A stretch of DNA of 64,000 bases from Darksidea phi (Eukaryota; Ascomycota; Dothideomycetes; Pleosporales; Lentitheciaceae). A program made the position numbers and the translations under genes. The notes beneath the pieces are model-generated. The model ran no database searches and was not told where the DNA came from. It saw only the letters and a list, made by a program, of their open reading frames with translations. Positions 46,585-59,175 of this stretch are shown in pieces. Position 1 is the first letter of the stretch; each line of letters starts with the position of its first letter. Where the stretch lies: NCBI GenBank assembly GCA_030770425.1, contig JASJFT010000084.1, forward strand, positions 120,427 through 184,426, in the 5' to 3' direction.

Positions 46585-47136
46585 AGAGTTCTGAGCCGAT
46601 CCCGTACAAGGAGTATAAGATTATGAATATGCGTTGGTTGCGGTCAAAGAAGGATTGTGTGCCAGTACGAAGGCCATGGATGGCGTTGGCTTCCTGGCCT
46701 GGATTTTGATGTTCTATTATCGATCCGTTGCACTTCGCTGCCACCACTCCGTCTGGAGTTTACACGAAAATCACCAATAAGAGCGTGAAAAGCTTGTTCG
46801 GTAGATAATTGCACGTCGACCTTGATCTCTTGAACTGTTCTGAAAGCATTACCCTGAAGCGACATCGAGGCGTTGCTAACGTTGTGCTTTGGAATGGGTG
46901 AGATGTCGGCAGAGATGTGGGGATTGGAAGTATCTTCCTAACCGTTTTTTTTTTTTTGCACCTTGTCCGCCACTCATAGGCAACGACCAGGTCCTTAGCT
47001 GGGTGATGTTTGCGGTAATGACTGACCCCAGGGAGCAAGCGAGTATCGGCTTTCGGGTGCGAGGCTCCAGGAGCAGTGTCGAAGATTTGCCGGCTGGAGG
47101 ATGGCCCTTGGATCATGCTGATCGCAGTAGGACGGA

Positions 47137-47422
47137 TCATGTTGGCAGGATTTTGGACTGCGATAACACTTGCACTGGTGGGGCGGACGGAAGAGCGATA
47201 CGGGAAAGATGTTCTCGGATGTTCGTCGTGCCCTCCCCTTTCGCTTTGCCCGACTGCTTGCGCAAAAGCTCAACGATCCCCTGCACCAAAGCATCCGCAT
47301 CCATCGTCTCAGCCCCTAAACCGCTCAAGCCCCATCTTCAGCTGCTCGATGTCCTCGACAAGCTGCTTTGTCTCACGTGTATTCTCTCTAAGCTGCAATA
47401 TGTCCTCTTGGATTGTAGGCAT
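47137..47422 (-). pseudogene. Small coiled-coil fragment with a one-base frameshift
   Basis: From the ATG at 47420-47422 the minus strand reads IQEDILQLRENTRETKQLVE and EQLKMGLERFRG, then stops at 47309-47311. One base away the next frame continues ETMDADALVQGIVELLRKQS to a stop at 47137-47139. The heptad-like Leu/Ile spacing suggests a coiled coil. The frameshift suggests a dead gene or a sequencing error. Confidence 0.35.
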
Positions 47423-48470
47423 GGGCGGGTGTTATCTTCGGCCCTGTCTTCGTCATATCCATCTTTGACGGAACTGCAGATTGCTGTGCACGTTCCTGAG
47501 ATAGGAGGAGGGGTCGAGGTGGGGGGCGGATTGGGCGCAGCGGCGGCGTAGCGAGGGGGCGAGGAATTAGGCGACGGCGTTAGATAGAACCCTAGATTAG
47601 CTAGAATGGTGAGTATAGTTATCTAGTTAGATTAGAGATGGAACCCTCACCCATTCGTTGCCCATTGCCGCTTCTTGAACGCTGCTTTGGTGCTCATTGT
47701 GAGCGTGCGGGTGGAGATAGTGGCGCACAAACACGAGACGAGCTGCAGACAAGGAGTGAAGAAGGGGAATCGGGCTTCTCTTTTGCTTTTGTGCTCCCGT
47801 CTCGAGTATGATTGGCCGTTTGTAATACATGTTGAGCGGGGCCGGCAAACACTGGAGCGCGAGTCGGGAAATTGGCTATACTAGCTCGGTCTCTGAGAAA
47901 TGGCAACGAGGCTGGTATTTCCATAGTGAGAGATGACCGTTATGCCGGCCAATACTCGCACACTCTCCCCAGTCGCATGTCGCTCGGGAGAGGAGGCATG
48001 CCGCCACCGACGGTTTGGATCGCGGAGATGTAGAAGCAGGAAGGATGGTTAAACAGGCTCGTCGATGGTCATTCCGACTGAGTGAGGCAGTTCAACAGGA
48101 CCATCTTCGCTGGCGCTGAACGGGTTGGCCATGGTGGACGGCGTGGGGTTGATGCCTCGTCGCGCTTTTAGCTTCGACCCCGCAGCTGCCAAGGATATCG
48201 TTGCCAATCAAACAGCCGCACGTGGCGACGCTTACACATCGTGCTCGCGCCTAACGGGTTTTATCAGTCTCCTCGGCCCACCCCAAAAACCTGTGAGGCA
48301 CGTGTAGGCAGGCAGGCACAGAAACGCTGAGGCAGCAAAAGGGTTGTATTCGGATGGAGATGAGACGAATCCTTAAGGAGACGTAATGGTAGGACGCAGG
48401 ACTATATAGGGTCCGGCACGTGACCGTGGCCGGCCCGATGATGATCCGGGAGTCCTCCGGCAGAAATAGG
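47423..48470. other. No supported gene
   Basis: Short frames only, and none with a recognisable feature. Confidence 0.5.
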
Positions 48471-48476
48471 CGTGAC

Positions 48477-48809
48477 AAAACCCACCAAAAATGGGAAAAA
48501 TCGCACCTTCATATCTCAGCAACGGCTTAATAAAATAATCTGAAACTCTGTACTTAGGCTTTTACGTCTATTTTATAACTACTATTAGGCTCTAGAAGTA
48601 TTTTGTTAAGTAGTTCTAGAGATACAGCAATTTAGCTTAAAATTAGGGGCCAAAACACGATATCTTGATAATGGCTAAGCCTACTACTCTAAGACTTTAA
48701 TAAGAGGTTTCAAATAGGTATTAAAGCCTTAGTATGGAGTTTTAAATTTTTATTATTAAGCCGTTGTTAAGATATGAAGGTGTGGTTTTTCCCATTTTGG
48801 GAGGGTTTT
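48477..48809. mobile_element. MITE-like element with about 57-bp terminal inverted repeats
   Basis: The left end (48477-48533) and right end (48753-48809) are inverted copies with about six mismatches; the shared core includes CACCTTCATATCT and AACGGCTTAATAA. The 219-bp middle is AT-rich with no frame. Size, long terminal repeats and absence of a transposase fit a miniature inverted-repeat element. I see no clear target-site duplication. Confidence 0.8.
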
Positions 48810-49059
48810 CGGGTGCGCAGCTTGCTGGTGGAACACGTTAGTGCTCGATAAGATAAGAAATTTCGATGCGCGGGGCTGAGCCTTCGCAGCAAGGATCACA
48901 TCCACCGGTGAAGAGCAGTGAGGCGTCCTGGCCCCTCCAGGTCACGCCGCGGCTGCCGCCTTCAGTCTGCTAGATGTGTTGTGATATTATGTTGTATGGC
49001 CGCTAGCCCATTCCTTTGGTTCATGAAGGATCGCGTCTTCTATCGCTTGATTCTTTGAG

Positions 49060-50310
49060 ATGCGGGCGTTTCACAATCATCCTCCATCAGTTCGCATTGG
49101 ACCCTCGTCCGCTTCAGCCTTGTGGAACCATGCGCCCTTACAGCAGTCCCAAAATCAGATATCAGTGGATGACGTGTCATTCGAGCCAAGACGTACCGTG
49201 ATACTTCGCGCCCGGGAAATGTTTGCTCATCAGTGTGGCTGGGACAACCTACGAAAGCTTCCAAGCTTCAACGATAGAGAGGCGATCTCGGTCGTTTCTG
49301 CGCTGGGAAATGGCTCACTCGGACTCGTAGAAGAAGTGGAAATCCTTCGAAAAACGGGCAGTAAAGACCCGTGCAGGTTTACTTTCGCACGGAAGCGCGT
49401 TTTCCTCCGTCAAGGTCGACAGCAACGCATTCTCAACATCATCCAAACCGAGACTGAAATCGTTCGCTCACTTGTACATACACACATAATTCATGTCTTT
49501 GGGACTTATCAGAGTGCTCCAAGCTCAGGACCACGCACCTTTTCCCTTCTCATGTTCCCAGTCTGCGATGAGGACCTGTCGACTTTCTTGCAAGATTTCT
49601 ATGTTGATCCGGACGATGTCTCTGAGTCCTTGATTGTGATTGCGCCTAGGCGGAGTTGGCTTCGCGCTTGGTTTACGCAGAACTTTGCACGTGAGCAAGA
49701 GACGGATGATAGGAAAGAGTGGATACGGCACTGGTTCTCATGTCTGAGTTCGGCCTTGGACTACATACACACGCAGGGTGTCCGCCATCAGGATATCAAA
49801 CCGTCAAACATCATCCATCTGCGGGAGCATATATTTTTCACGGACTTTAGCTCGGCAGCGCAGTTTAGCCCCGGCGCAACTACATCTACAGAGGGCCCAG
49901 CTCGCTCATCGGCCATGTATTGTGCGCCTGAAATGCTTCATTATTACAATGAAGATGTCCAAGATGCACGCCACGGGACATCAAGTGATATCTTCTCACT
50001 AGGCTGTGTATTTTTCGAAATGCTTGTCGTTCTCTCCGGCGGCCGGCTATCCACACTCCATGACCGAATGCAGCGTTTCTCAGCTCCGAGAGGTTGTCAA
50101 TATGCAAAGGAAATGAGGAGGTTAGACCCTATTACGCTGGTACCGGGTGATGAATATACGAGCCTTTGGGAAAATGTGGTCAAGCCGATGGTCAGCCAGG
50201 ATCGCAAACGGCGACCCACCACGCGGCAGACAGTGGAGGCGCTGGAGCAATCTCAATTCCCAACCTGCAAATGCGCTCCAACCTATCTACCAGGATACCC
50301 GGACACATAG
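49060..50310 (+). CDS. Divergent protein kinase
   Basis: A single exon of 416 residues. The glycine-rich loop is GNGSLGLV (83-90), the ATP-binding Lys is in FARKRV (112), the catalytic loop is HQDIKPSN (243-250, with Gln for Arg of HRD), the metal-binding segment is TDFSS (Ser for Gly of DFG, Asp262), APE is at 289-291, and the DIFSLGCVFFEML helix follows. All catalytic residues proper (Lys, Asp, Asn, Asp) are kept, so it may be active; HQD kinases lack the Arg that senses activation-loop phosphate. The N-terminal 75 residues carry no known domain. This type is common near fungal NLRs. The NACHT-ankyrin gene starts 602 bp downstream on the same strand. Its substrate is unknown. Confidence 0.88.
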   Translation: MRAFHNHPPSVRIGPSSASALWNHAPLQQSQNQISVDDVSFEPRRTVILRAREMFAHQCGWDNLRKLPSFNDREAISVVSALGNGSLGLVEEVEILRKTGSKDPCRFTFARKRVFLRQGRQQRILNIIQTETEIVRSLVHTHIIHVFGTYQSAPSSGPRTFSLLMFPVCDEDLSTFLQDFYVDPDDVSESLIVIAPRRSWLRAWFTQNFAREQETDDRKEWIRHWFSCLSSALDYIHTQGVRHQDIKPSNIIHLREHIFFTDFSSAAQFSPGATTSTEGPARSSAMYCAPEMLHYYNEDVQDARHGTSSDIFSLGCVFFEMLVVLSGGRLSTLHDRMQRFSAPRGCQYAKEMRRLDPITLVPGDEYTSLWENVVKPMVSQDRKRRPTTRQTVEALEQSQFPTCKCAPTYLPGYPDT

Positions 50311-50912
50311 TCGATGATGCGGTCTCTCTGCTCTTAGCGAAGCCTAAATAGCCCTGGCCACCGCGCTAGCTGCTTCTGCAGCGAGAGGGGAGTGTTTTCT
50401 ATGTTTTTATGTGATGTTTAGGAGCTTTATAATCTATACATGACTTTAGTTAGCTACTTAGCATAATAGTTGTTCCTTTCCTTAATAACTATACTTTAAA
50501 GTATAGCTTATAGTAAAACAACTCCACTTAAAGCGTGACTGCTGGAAATGAAAGCCACTGTGTATGCTAACTGTCCGTCTTGTCTATTTATCGCACAACA
50601 TCCGTCGAATCCCCGAATAGCCCTAAGCATTGATGCTTGCTTCTCACCGATACGGTCGCGAAGTAAATATCTTGTTCCTGGTTTTACAGCTTAATTTGAA
50701 AGAAGGTTTGGCCACAATGGTGCTACATAATTAATATTAATTTAATTCCCTTTCGGATGTCACATGGATTCGTGAAATTCAGCCTTGCTGCCTGCGCCAG
50801 CGAAAACGCCCGACGTGGCCCATGCATAGCCCCGCATGGCGCGTTCAGGTTATCAGCCTTCTTCTTGTGCTTGCCCACAAACATTCATTACAACTGACTC
50901 CAAACTCGAATT

Positions 50913-53900
50913 ATGGCAGAAGTGTTCGGCATAGCAGCAGGAAGTTTGACAGTCCTGGAGCTAACAGCGAAAGTTGTTAAGCAGTGCAAGACCTTGATGG
51001 AAACGGCCCATGACGCGCCTCGCGTATGTATTCCGCGCTTTACCCACTACGCTTGGATCTGCGCATTTGAGACACTTCATCGTCTAATAAGAAGTCGCTC
51101 ATACGCTAAAACCGGAGAATTACGCTGATTGTCTTCCACTTTAGGAACTTCGGCACATCTTTGTCGAGATATCGTCGCTCAAAGCAGTTCTCGAAAGTTT
51201 TCAATTTCTCTCCCGAGCGGAATTTTCAGATACTGCGCGAAGTCTAGCAGATGCCAACGGGATTGTGGAAGGATGTCGAAGTACTGTCGACGAGCTTTCA
51301 AAAGAATTGGATGGGCTATCGCTGGCCAATACTTCACACATTGCTTCTGGAAAACGGCAGAGAATCAAAGGATCTTTGCAATGGTGTCTAAAAGAGAGCA
51401 AAACTCGGAAGCTGCTTGACGAAACGATCCAGCACAAAACAACTCTCACACTCGCCCTCCTTGGCGAAATTACAAGCGATGTCAAGCAAATCAAAGGCAC
51501 CTTGGAGGCTGTTAACGATCGTCTTACTAATGCTGACCGAAGGAAGGTGTGCGACTGGATTGAACATACGAATCCTACTGCAATCCACCATCAGGCTTGC
51601 AAGAATCACGAGGAACACACATGCCAGTGGATACATCGCGTGGACCAATGGACTGATTGGCTTCACCTTCAGCGCCGACTTGTTTGGATCCATGGAATAC
51701 CTGGAGCTGGCAAAACTGTTCTCGCATCATATCTCATTCAACAAACTATCGCATACTGTGAAAGTCTGAATACTGAGCGGGCTACTTGTTTGTACTACTA
51801 CTGCTCCTTTCGCCATGGCCAAGGAGAGCGGCGGGATGAAGCACTACCCTTTTTGAGGTGGATAGTCAGCCAACTTTGCCGGCAGAGTGACCATATCCCT
51901 TCTAACCTCGTTACTCGCTATAGAAGCAACAACACACCATCTTTCCAGGTGCTAAAAGAAGCCCTGCAGGGCCTTCTTGTGCATTTCGATATCCTTTACA
52001 TCGTGGTCGACGCGGTAGATGAGAGTAGCCCCAGAGACGATATGTTAGAACTTATCCAGGATATTGTAACTCAGCCGAACTACGGGAAGATTCAGCTGCT
52101 AGCCACAAGCCGAAGATACCCAGATATCGAGGGGTTACTTCGTCCTTTGTCGGAGCCTACGTTACCAATGTCGAACTCTATTGTTGACGCGGATATCCGC
52201 ACCTACGCCGATGCCATCATACAACGAAACAAACACTTTGCGCGCTGGCCCGAACAGCTTCGGAAAGAAATTCTTGAATCATTAGTACGAGGAGCTCAAG
52301 GCATGTGGGTATCCCCTGTTATATCACCGCCGGACCTTACATGACTGAATGATAGGTTTCGATGGGTTGTCTGCCATATTGATAGACTCCAACGCAAATC
52401 TCCACAGCAGGCCACAGAGGCAATCAAGTGTCTACCACGGACACTCGAAGAAACATACGAAACAATATTTTTGGAGATACCTCAAGAGGACTGGTACACA
52501 GCACGCACGGCTTTACAGTGGATCAGCGGCCATTCACACTTACAATTTTCATATGGAATTCCCGCGAATTGCCTTAGTTCAGCTGTACTGGGCCCTAATT
52601 GCACCTCGGTGTTAGACGTCAGCGGGGATGGCCACGAACATGGATCCTTAGAATCCATATTAGGTTGCCTGATTGAAGTGGGACTCACCTATCCCGAGGA
52701 AGATCGTGAGGAAAGCGTCTCCGTTTTGGGGGTTTCTGTCGATGGAGATCCGGACAAGGCTTGTTTTCATACAGTGACACTCGCGCATTACACGATTGAA
52801 GAATATCTCTTCTCCGACCGCGTAAAAGAGAGCAAAGTTTACTACTTCGAAATGTCACGAGACGCTTGCGCACATAAAATGATGGAAACCGTGCTCCAGC
52901 CAAGAACGGAAGCCCGCCCGTCCTCTTCGGATCCTCATGTCTTCGAGGTTTACTGTAACTCCATCGCTCGTACAATTCCAAGTTGTTGGGGATCTCTCCT
53001 CATACGGGACGTCTCTTTCTGGCATCAGTATTATGAGTTCTTTCTCAAAAATAGATATTCATGGCGCTATTTATGCCACGATATCAATGAATTCTATGTA
53101 GAGAGATCCGGAAACTGGGATTACGGCCTAACGGATGATCCTACCACTGGAAAAACTCAATATCTCATGACGCTTCTAGACAGTGGCTGCATCGATATGG
53201 TAAAGAAGCTGTTGGGGGAGCTTTCGTTAGAGGCCACGTTATCCGCCTCGGTTTCCGTAACGGGGGACGGAGTGACCCCCGTGGCAATTGCTCCAAATGA
53301 GTTTGGTGTTACTACTATTCTCGATGCACTCGGGACAGATCCCCTTATGGACTATTGTCCGTACATGAATCTGCTCGAGAATCTACAACCGAGAATGGAC
53401 CCGTCTAAACTCCTTCTTTTTTTTCTAAAAGCCCACTACCATCACCACACTTGCCACGAGTCCTGTGTCATTGAAGATTTACTGGATTTGGGCGCGAACG
53501 CAAATCCCCTCTACTGCCTCCTTACCCCACTACAAATCGCAGTCCGGAATTGGGATTACTCAGGTGTTATGATCCTGCTAGAGAACGGTGCGGATCCTAA
53601 TAGCGTAGGGCAGCCGGACGGCTACATTCCAGCACACATCGACACAACGTGGGCGCGGGCTAGTCCACTGCATATCTTGCGCAGCGCGGAGTATGGACTC
53701 ATGGCTGCGAGGGAGTACATAGAAGAGAAGGTATGTGTATCCACAGAAATCCCTATACCTTGTTTTGTTTTTAAGTGCCGCTTCCGCTAGTGAAGCACGA
53801 TGGCATTCATCCGTCAACTCGAATCGGAGCGCTTGAAAACGTACATGTATTAAGGATGTTATATATTCTCCGCTCTTCCAAATCAAAACTTGCTAATTGA

Positions 53901-54045
53901 AGCGTTACCTTTGTAGGAATCCCGTGCCAGGGAATGGCCCGAAATCGAAGCTTTATTGCTAGAATACGGCGCCAAGGATTTTTTCCGACCTGAACCTGCG
54001 GGAGACCGGCCGAGGAAGTTGGAAGTGCAATATCTGCTCAATTAA
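50913..54045 (+). CDS. NACHT-ankyrin NLR (STAND receptor)
   Basis: Exons 50913-51023, 51145-52304, 52356-53730 and 53917-54045 give 924 residues. The introns are 121, 51 and 186 bp; the first and last are long for this genome. The N-terminal about 130 residues form a helical SesA/Fungal_N-like domain (MAEVFGIAAGSLTVLEL). The NACHT domain follows, with Walker A GIPGAGKT at about 221 and Walker B ILYIVVDAVDE near 320-330. After the conserved MFRW/LPRTLEETYE block comes a winged-helix-like region (HYTIEEYLFSDR), and the C-terminus has ankyrin-like repeats (TPLQIAVRNWDYSGVMILLE and a last IEALLLEYGA). Fungal NLRs of this build are believed to detect non-self and trigger cell death through the N-terminal domain. 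The kinase upstream is a possible partner by position only. Confidence 0.9.
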
Positions 54046-54618
54046 GGATCCTAGTTCTCAAAAGCGGTATGGGAGAATTGCGGCATGGTTCTACAGCAGA
54101 CAGCTTTTGACTACTTTATGTATGTTGATATCCACACTTTCTGATGATATAGGATGCGTTTAATAAAAAAAAATCTTGTATTTAAGACTCTACCTAAGAA
54201 GGAAGAACGAGAGAACAAGAATGTCTACCTATGGAACCTTGTATCCCTGCATCGCCATGTGCCCTGCTACAAAACCAGGGTGTGGTTCATCAGACGTACG
54301 TTTAGTTTTGCCAAATGCACGTGGAAAATCTTTTCGGGCGATTATGCGATGGGATCTACGATGGCTTGAGTATTAAGACCCTGCCTCGATATCAGAACAT
54401 GTAACACTATGTCACACCTCTCAACAGTGATAAAGAGCGACCAGCTCCGGCCTTGCGCTGCAATAACCTTTGTGATGTGGTACGAGTAGTCAAAACTGTT
54501 TTGATATCCAGTAATTTGTCATAATGAATTACAGTAGCTAACAATCTAAAAACAGGGAGAAATATGAACGCTTGCTGATCATCTATCATGCACTAGGAAA
54601 GAGGCGCGTAATTATCGT

Positions 54619-56958
54619 CTACGTGTTCAACAATCTATCCCGTTCATTTTCCGCCGCGGCTTCTAAATCCGCCGTCCTATCCGGTCTCTTCCGCTCCGGT
54701 CGTCCATCCTCTTCCAAGCTCCCCAGCTCAATTTCCTGCGGCTCCGGCTCCGTCCCCTCCCCTACACTCTCATAGCTCTGGACCTTACTCCTCCTCTCCT
54801 TCAAGCTCTCGCTTGTTAGATTGAAGACGTGGCCATACTCTGACAAACGAGGAACATCCTCTTCTTTGCCCTCCCACGGTCCAATGCCCCTTCCCTCTGC
54901 AGCCATACGCTGGAGCTGGAAACCCGAAGACTCAATCCACTCCAGTCGTTTATGCAACCCTTTACCAGTGCGTTTCTGGAAGAGCGAGACCATCTTTGGT
55001 AGAAGTGAATCCAACAGAATAAGAAACAATCCAAGCCCGAGTGTAAGACCTAGCCCTAGCACAGGGAAAGATGAATGCGTCGAACTTCTCGCCTTGATCT
55101 TATGGCAAAGGAAGAGCGTTTCCGGGTCCTGTGGTGGGATGATATGCTTCAAGGTCGGAATTCCAGGCCCGATATCAAACTCTGGAGGTCGAGCCCAGGC
55201 AGAAGCAGCACGCTGCAGAACCGCAAGTGTTGTGTTCATCCAATTTTGGACCTCTGTCTCCCAATGGTTATCTGGAAGTGGCGCCGAAAGACCAAATCCG
55301 AATCCGACGTCCCAGAGATATGCATTAGCGATTAGATTTTCGCGGCCAATCAGTCCGAGTTGGAAATTGAGTTGTGCTTCCCACATCATTCTCCAGAGCA
55401 GAGCGAGAACTGCTTTCTGAGTGGGGTTAAGGCTGGGGGAATCTGATGGCGCCGGAGATATACCATGTAAGCCCGTCATCGGCGAACAGTTCGTTTTGTC
55501 GGCGGTGCAGAATTGATATCTTTCCTGACAACCGATGAAGGATAAGGAATCGGACGCGGAGTACGTATCTACACCACCCATGTCGTTACGATTTTGGGCA
55601 CTGAACCAGGGGTCGCTGATGGCTTTGCGATACATGACTCGGTTTAGGAGCGCAATGACATAGACGTCGGAATCCGAGGATTCAAGCTCTGGGATTGGGT
55701 CGAAGTAAAATGATTTGTCGTCTATGTTATTGATGAACGACGTATACCACCTATTGCTTATTGTAAGACGATTGCCAGTGTGACGAAGTAAAGGTTTCGA
55801 GTGGCGAGGATAGAGGCCAAAACGAATATGAATGGGGGGAGAAAGAACAGCAACAGGAACAAGTCCCTGAAGGGCATGCTGACCACCGACATATGTAACT
55901 TGGAAAGAGAACCGTACCTCAAGTTATAGGGCTGATCGCCAAAACCCAAAGTAAAACTATCCATCGTAAAAGTGTATTGAGGTAGGAATGTTGAGGTTGA
56001 GTTGAGCGGTGTGCCAAACTTATAACCTTTGGCAAAACCGCCTTGCGGCATTTGTAAACTCGTGACGAGATCATCGGGGATAGGAAACCAGCCATCAGTG
56101 TACCTTTCGCCGGCCAGAGGGACGCATGTGAGCGTTTTCCTGACCGATATTCCATCCTCAGGTCGAGTGTTGATACCTAGGTGTTTGTCCGAGCGGAGGT
56201 ATCCCGTATCAAATACAATACCTGACCCATTGCACACCTTCTCATCAAATGGACAGATAGCACTTCGGATGATGTCATAAGGGAGCGTCGACTGGACGTA
56301 ACTGCTACAGGCTGCAGAATTGATACTGGAGTGTGCATAGCACGCTTTAGAGTAGCTGGCGCTTCTCTGATAACCGTGTCTTCCCATCACCAACATTGCA
56401 TCTGCCGCTTCGAATTTCGCGTCTTCTGTAAGGTTCCCAAGGGGTGGTTCGTCCATCGTCCCGCAAGATCTGCTAAGTACCTGGACTTCATTGTTTCCTG
56501 AAATGTAACGAGAGGAGAGACCAGCTGCGGCATAGAATCCGACTCCATGTACACTTGCTAGCATGATTAAAAAGAAGGATCGCCGGTACGTTTCGAATCG
56601 TGCGCCCTTATGAGCATAGCCAATCTTCAAAAGATGTCGAATGACTGTTGACTCGCTCTCCGTGTTGCGCAGAATAAGCTGATATTGATGATGCATATCA
56701 TCCTGCTCCTTCAACGACACGTTGATCTGGTGAACGATGAAGCAAATACTCGTCCAGAGATGTTGACCGCCCAGTTTGACGAATAGGGCAACGAAGGCGC
56801 AGACGACCACGCCCCATTCGCTTGGAAGGGTGAGCATCGACCCCTTGATTGCGCCATTCTCTATTCAAGGTTAGATTCAGCTCGTGGAAGTCTAATGCTA
56901 ACAAACCCCAGTTGATCCAGAAACCACAGTGCACGGTGTCGCAGGATTTCCACCACAT
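54619..56958 (-). CDS. Fungal three-transmembrane protein, function unknown
   Basis: On the minus strand the exons are 56958-56907, 56860-55918 and 55750-54619, giving 708 residues. The introns are 46 and 167 bp. The first exon is required because it gives the family start CGFWINW, which is split by the splice site and followed by the first membrane helix (WGVVVCAFVALFVKLGG). A second helix lies near residue 100 (FFLIMLASVHGVGFYAAAGL). A large non-cytosolic part follows, with paired cysteines and SDPWFSAQN and GCQERYQFC blocks that are conserved in this fungal family. The last helix (LGLGLTLGLGLFLILLDSLL) precedes a charged cytosolic tail of about 130 residues. The 167-bp intron is open in one frame, so retention would give a shorter protein. 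Confidence 0.8.
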
Positions 56959-56999
56959 AGTTACTCTTCACCGACGTCGTCAACAAGGCTTTGACAAAG

Positions 57000-59175
57000 C
57001 TGATTTGGTCTCGCACCCCTGGTGAGAAGTTTGGCAAGCTGAAAAGTATGCATGCAGACGAAACAAGTTCTTATCGTAATTGTCGATTTAAAGTTCATTT
57101 TCAGCTGGGGCTTAATTTTTAATGGATGGCACCAATGGGCCGCCGGTGCGTGTCATGCGCATAGATTTTGCCAGCCGTGCGCCTATTTTCTCATGCTTCC
57201 TTGGCGGGAAGATAGTGTTAGGTATGGCGCTTTCTGCGTCCGGTCATACTGTTGTTGTTCCGGGCTCACCATCATTGACCGCACTATGGACACCACCCGC
57301 ACGTTTGCCTGTGTCGACTGAGGAAGATATCACCCAGGTCCTCCCGAAGCTCGCGGATAATGATTCGAACGCCGCTGGCAAAGCCTTCTCTAAGTTCGCG
57401 GACCGCCATGGCGCCATCGAACCAGGGGCGCGCTGCGGCGGACGCCTCTGGCCTTCAGCCCTGTGGCTAGGTCGGCATTAGGCCCTCGATCTCAAAGCCT
57501 TCGCAAAGTGACTTGCTGCGCCACGCTAGGCTCCGCTCTTGATGAATTCATCGGCTGAATCTGCACTTTTCTGCCAGACCACCTGTCCAGCCGGCGGCTC
57601 AAGAAGTCTCGGACAGAACTGCACGTCATTAGTCAAGCCCAACATTATCGTCACGGGCCTTGCTACTTTCTTACCGCCATGGCAAGTACCGGTACTCAAG
57701 CCCCACGTCGTAATGGCTTGGGAGTGGCGTACAACACGAGGCAGACCTGCCAATCGGAGCTCACCACCATCGCACCCAACAAACGTTAGGCAGTGGCGGT
57801 GCACACAAACACTGCCTCCACAAAAACAAGCGCAACGCCAAAAGCCCGCGAATGAAGCGCTTCTATATGGTGAAGTTTCTCCCTCGTTTTCTTGATCGGT
57901 CGGCCCTCTCAGACGCCAGAGGCTGTTAAGAAGTTCGGTAAGGGTGAGCTGCGAATCTCACCAATTTTTTTTTTTTTCGCGACGCGTTACCTTTCGACCA
58001 CAATAGTCCAACAAAATACTACTTAATTGCCCTGCAACGAAGCGGGTATCCTTCTTGCTATTTCATCTCTCCATATTCACGAGAAGAAGATGGGCCTTTG
58101 GGCGCAAATGCCTATTCTCGATGACCTGGGCATCGGCAACTTGATCATCTGGCTCTTCCTACTGATTTCTCCGGAAGCAAATGAATTCGCGAACTAGTAC
58201 CGACAATTTCTAAAAGAAGCCATTACCAAACACACTACCCAACCAGGAGGAGTCTTTGGTCCTGTTATTTAGAGTGGCTAAGGGTATTCAGAGAAGCCTG
58301 CCCACGGTTACTCGAACTCGATTGGTGAATGCGCTTTTAGCGCCTTTTCTTCCGCTGATGGTATGGCATGATGCCTTCTGGTTTCTTACATTACCTATCG
58401 CACCACCCGTATGTCTACAAGATGCTCGCTATAGAAATGCGTAGTAAGTTCGAACCCGGCGATGAAATCATCTAGAACCAAGAGCTTGAATCGAGTGGTT
58501 ATTCTCCGTGCGGTTATCTTGATGAGGTCATGCGTCTACTTCCTCGGCCTGTAAAGTCCATTGGCGAGAGTGTAAGCTTAAGAAAGTTACGGTTAGTGGG
58601 GAGCCTATCTCGATTCCAGTTAGAAGTTATGTTGGGATGAGCCTCTTTTCACTCTTTAGAGACGCTATGATATTCCATGATCCCGTTCGAATTCGGTCCG
58701 AACGCTGGCTGCGCAGTACACTACCCGAAGCAGAACAATTTTTGCCCGAAAAATGCTCACTCCATCCTAGATCGAACCAAAGAATTGCACCGGTGATCAC
58801 GTTGTCATCATGATGGCCAGTATCGCATTTACGGACGTGCTCGTAAACTACGGTTTCAAGCCGGGCTCCGAGAAATTCAAGAGTTCACTTCATGTTTGGT
58901 CGGATATTGCTGAAGAGGTCGGAGCGAATCGGAGTTCATATTTGAGAGTCGCTATTCAATTGCCGACTGGAAAAATGGCCCTTTCATTCAGTTCAAAGGG
59001 CGGGCGATCTCTATCTAAGTCTATTTTCAAGTCGACATACGGTTCTAACCGTTTGTATGCTGGAAGAGCTCTCCCATATGGTTTAGCGACGCAAGAAACA
59101 AGTCGTTGAGACAACAGCATGCGCCTAAGATGGAGAATTGGCAGGCAATAGCTTGAATAAATAGTTTTTCTTTAC
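57000..59175. other. No supported gene; broken frames
   Basis: Plus-strand frames at 57122-57481 (119 codons), 57539-57895 (118) and 58810-59109 (99) are protein-like in places but have no domain, and they are separated by many stops. Poly-T tracts occur near 57964. A decayed gene is possible; I cannot name one. Confidence 0.4.

Noticed and set aside
46889..47551. A 220-codon plus-strand frame
   Set aside because: Its composition is low in hydrophobic cores and it lies opposite a better minus-strand coiled-coil fragment. No homology pattern is visible.
58440..58480. A GTTCGAACCC word resembling a tRNA B box
   Set aside because: No A box or cloverleaf can be formed from the sequence upstream at the right distance.
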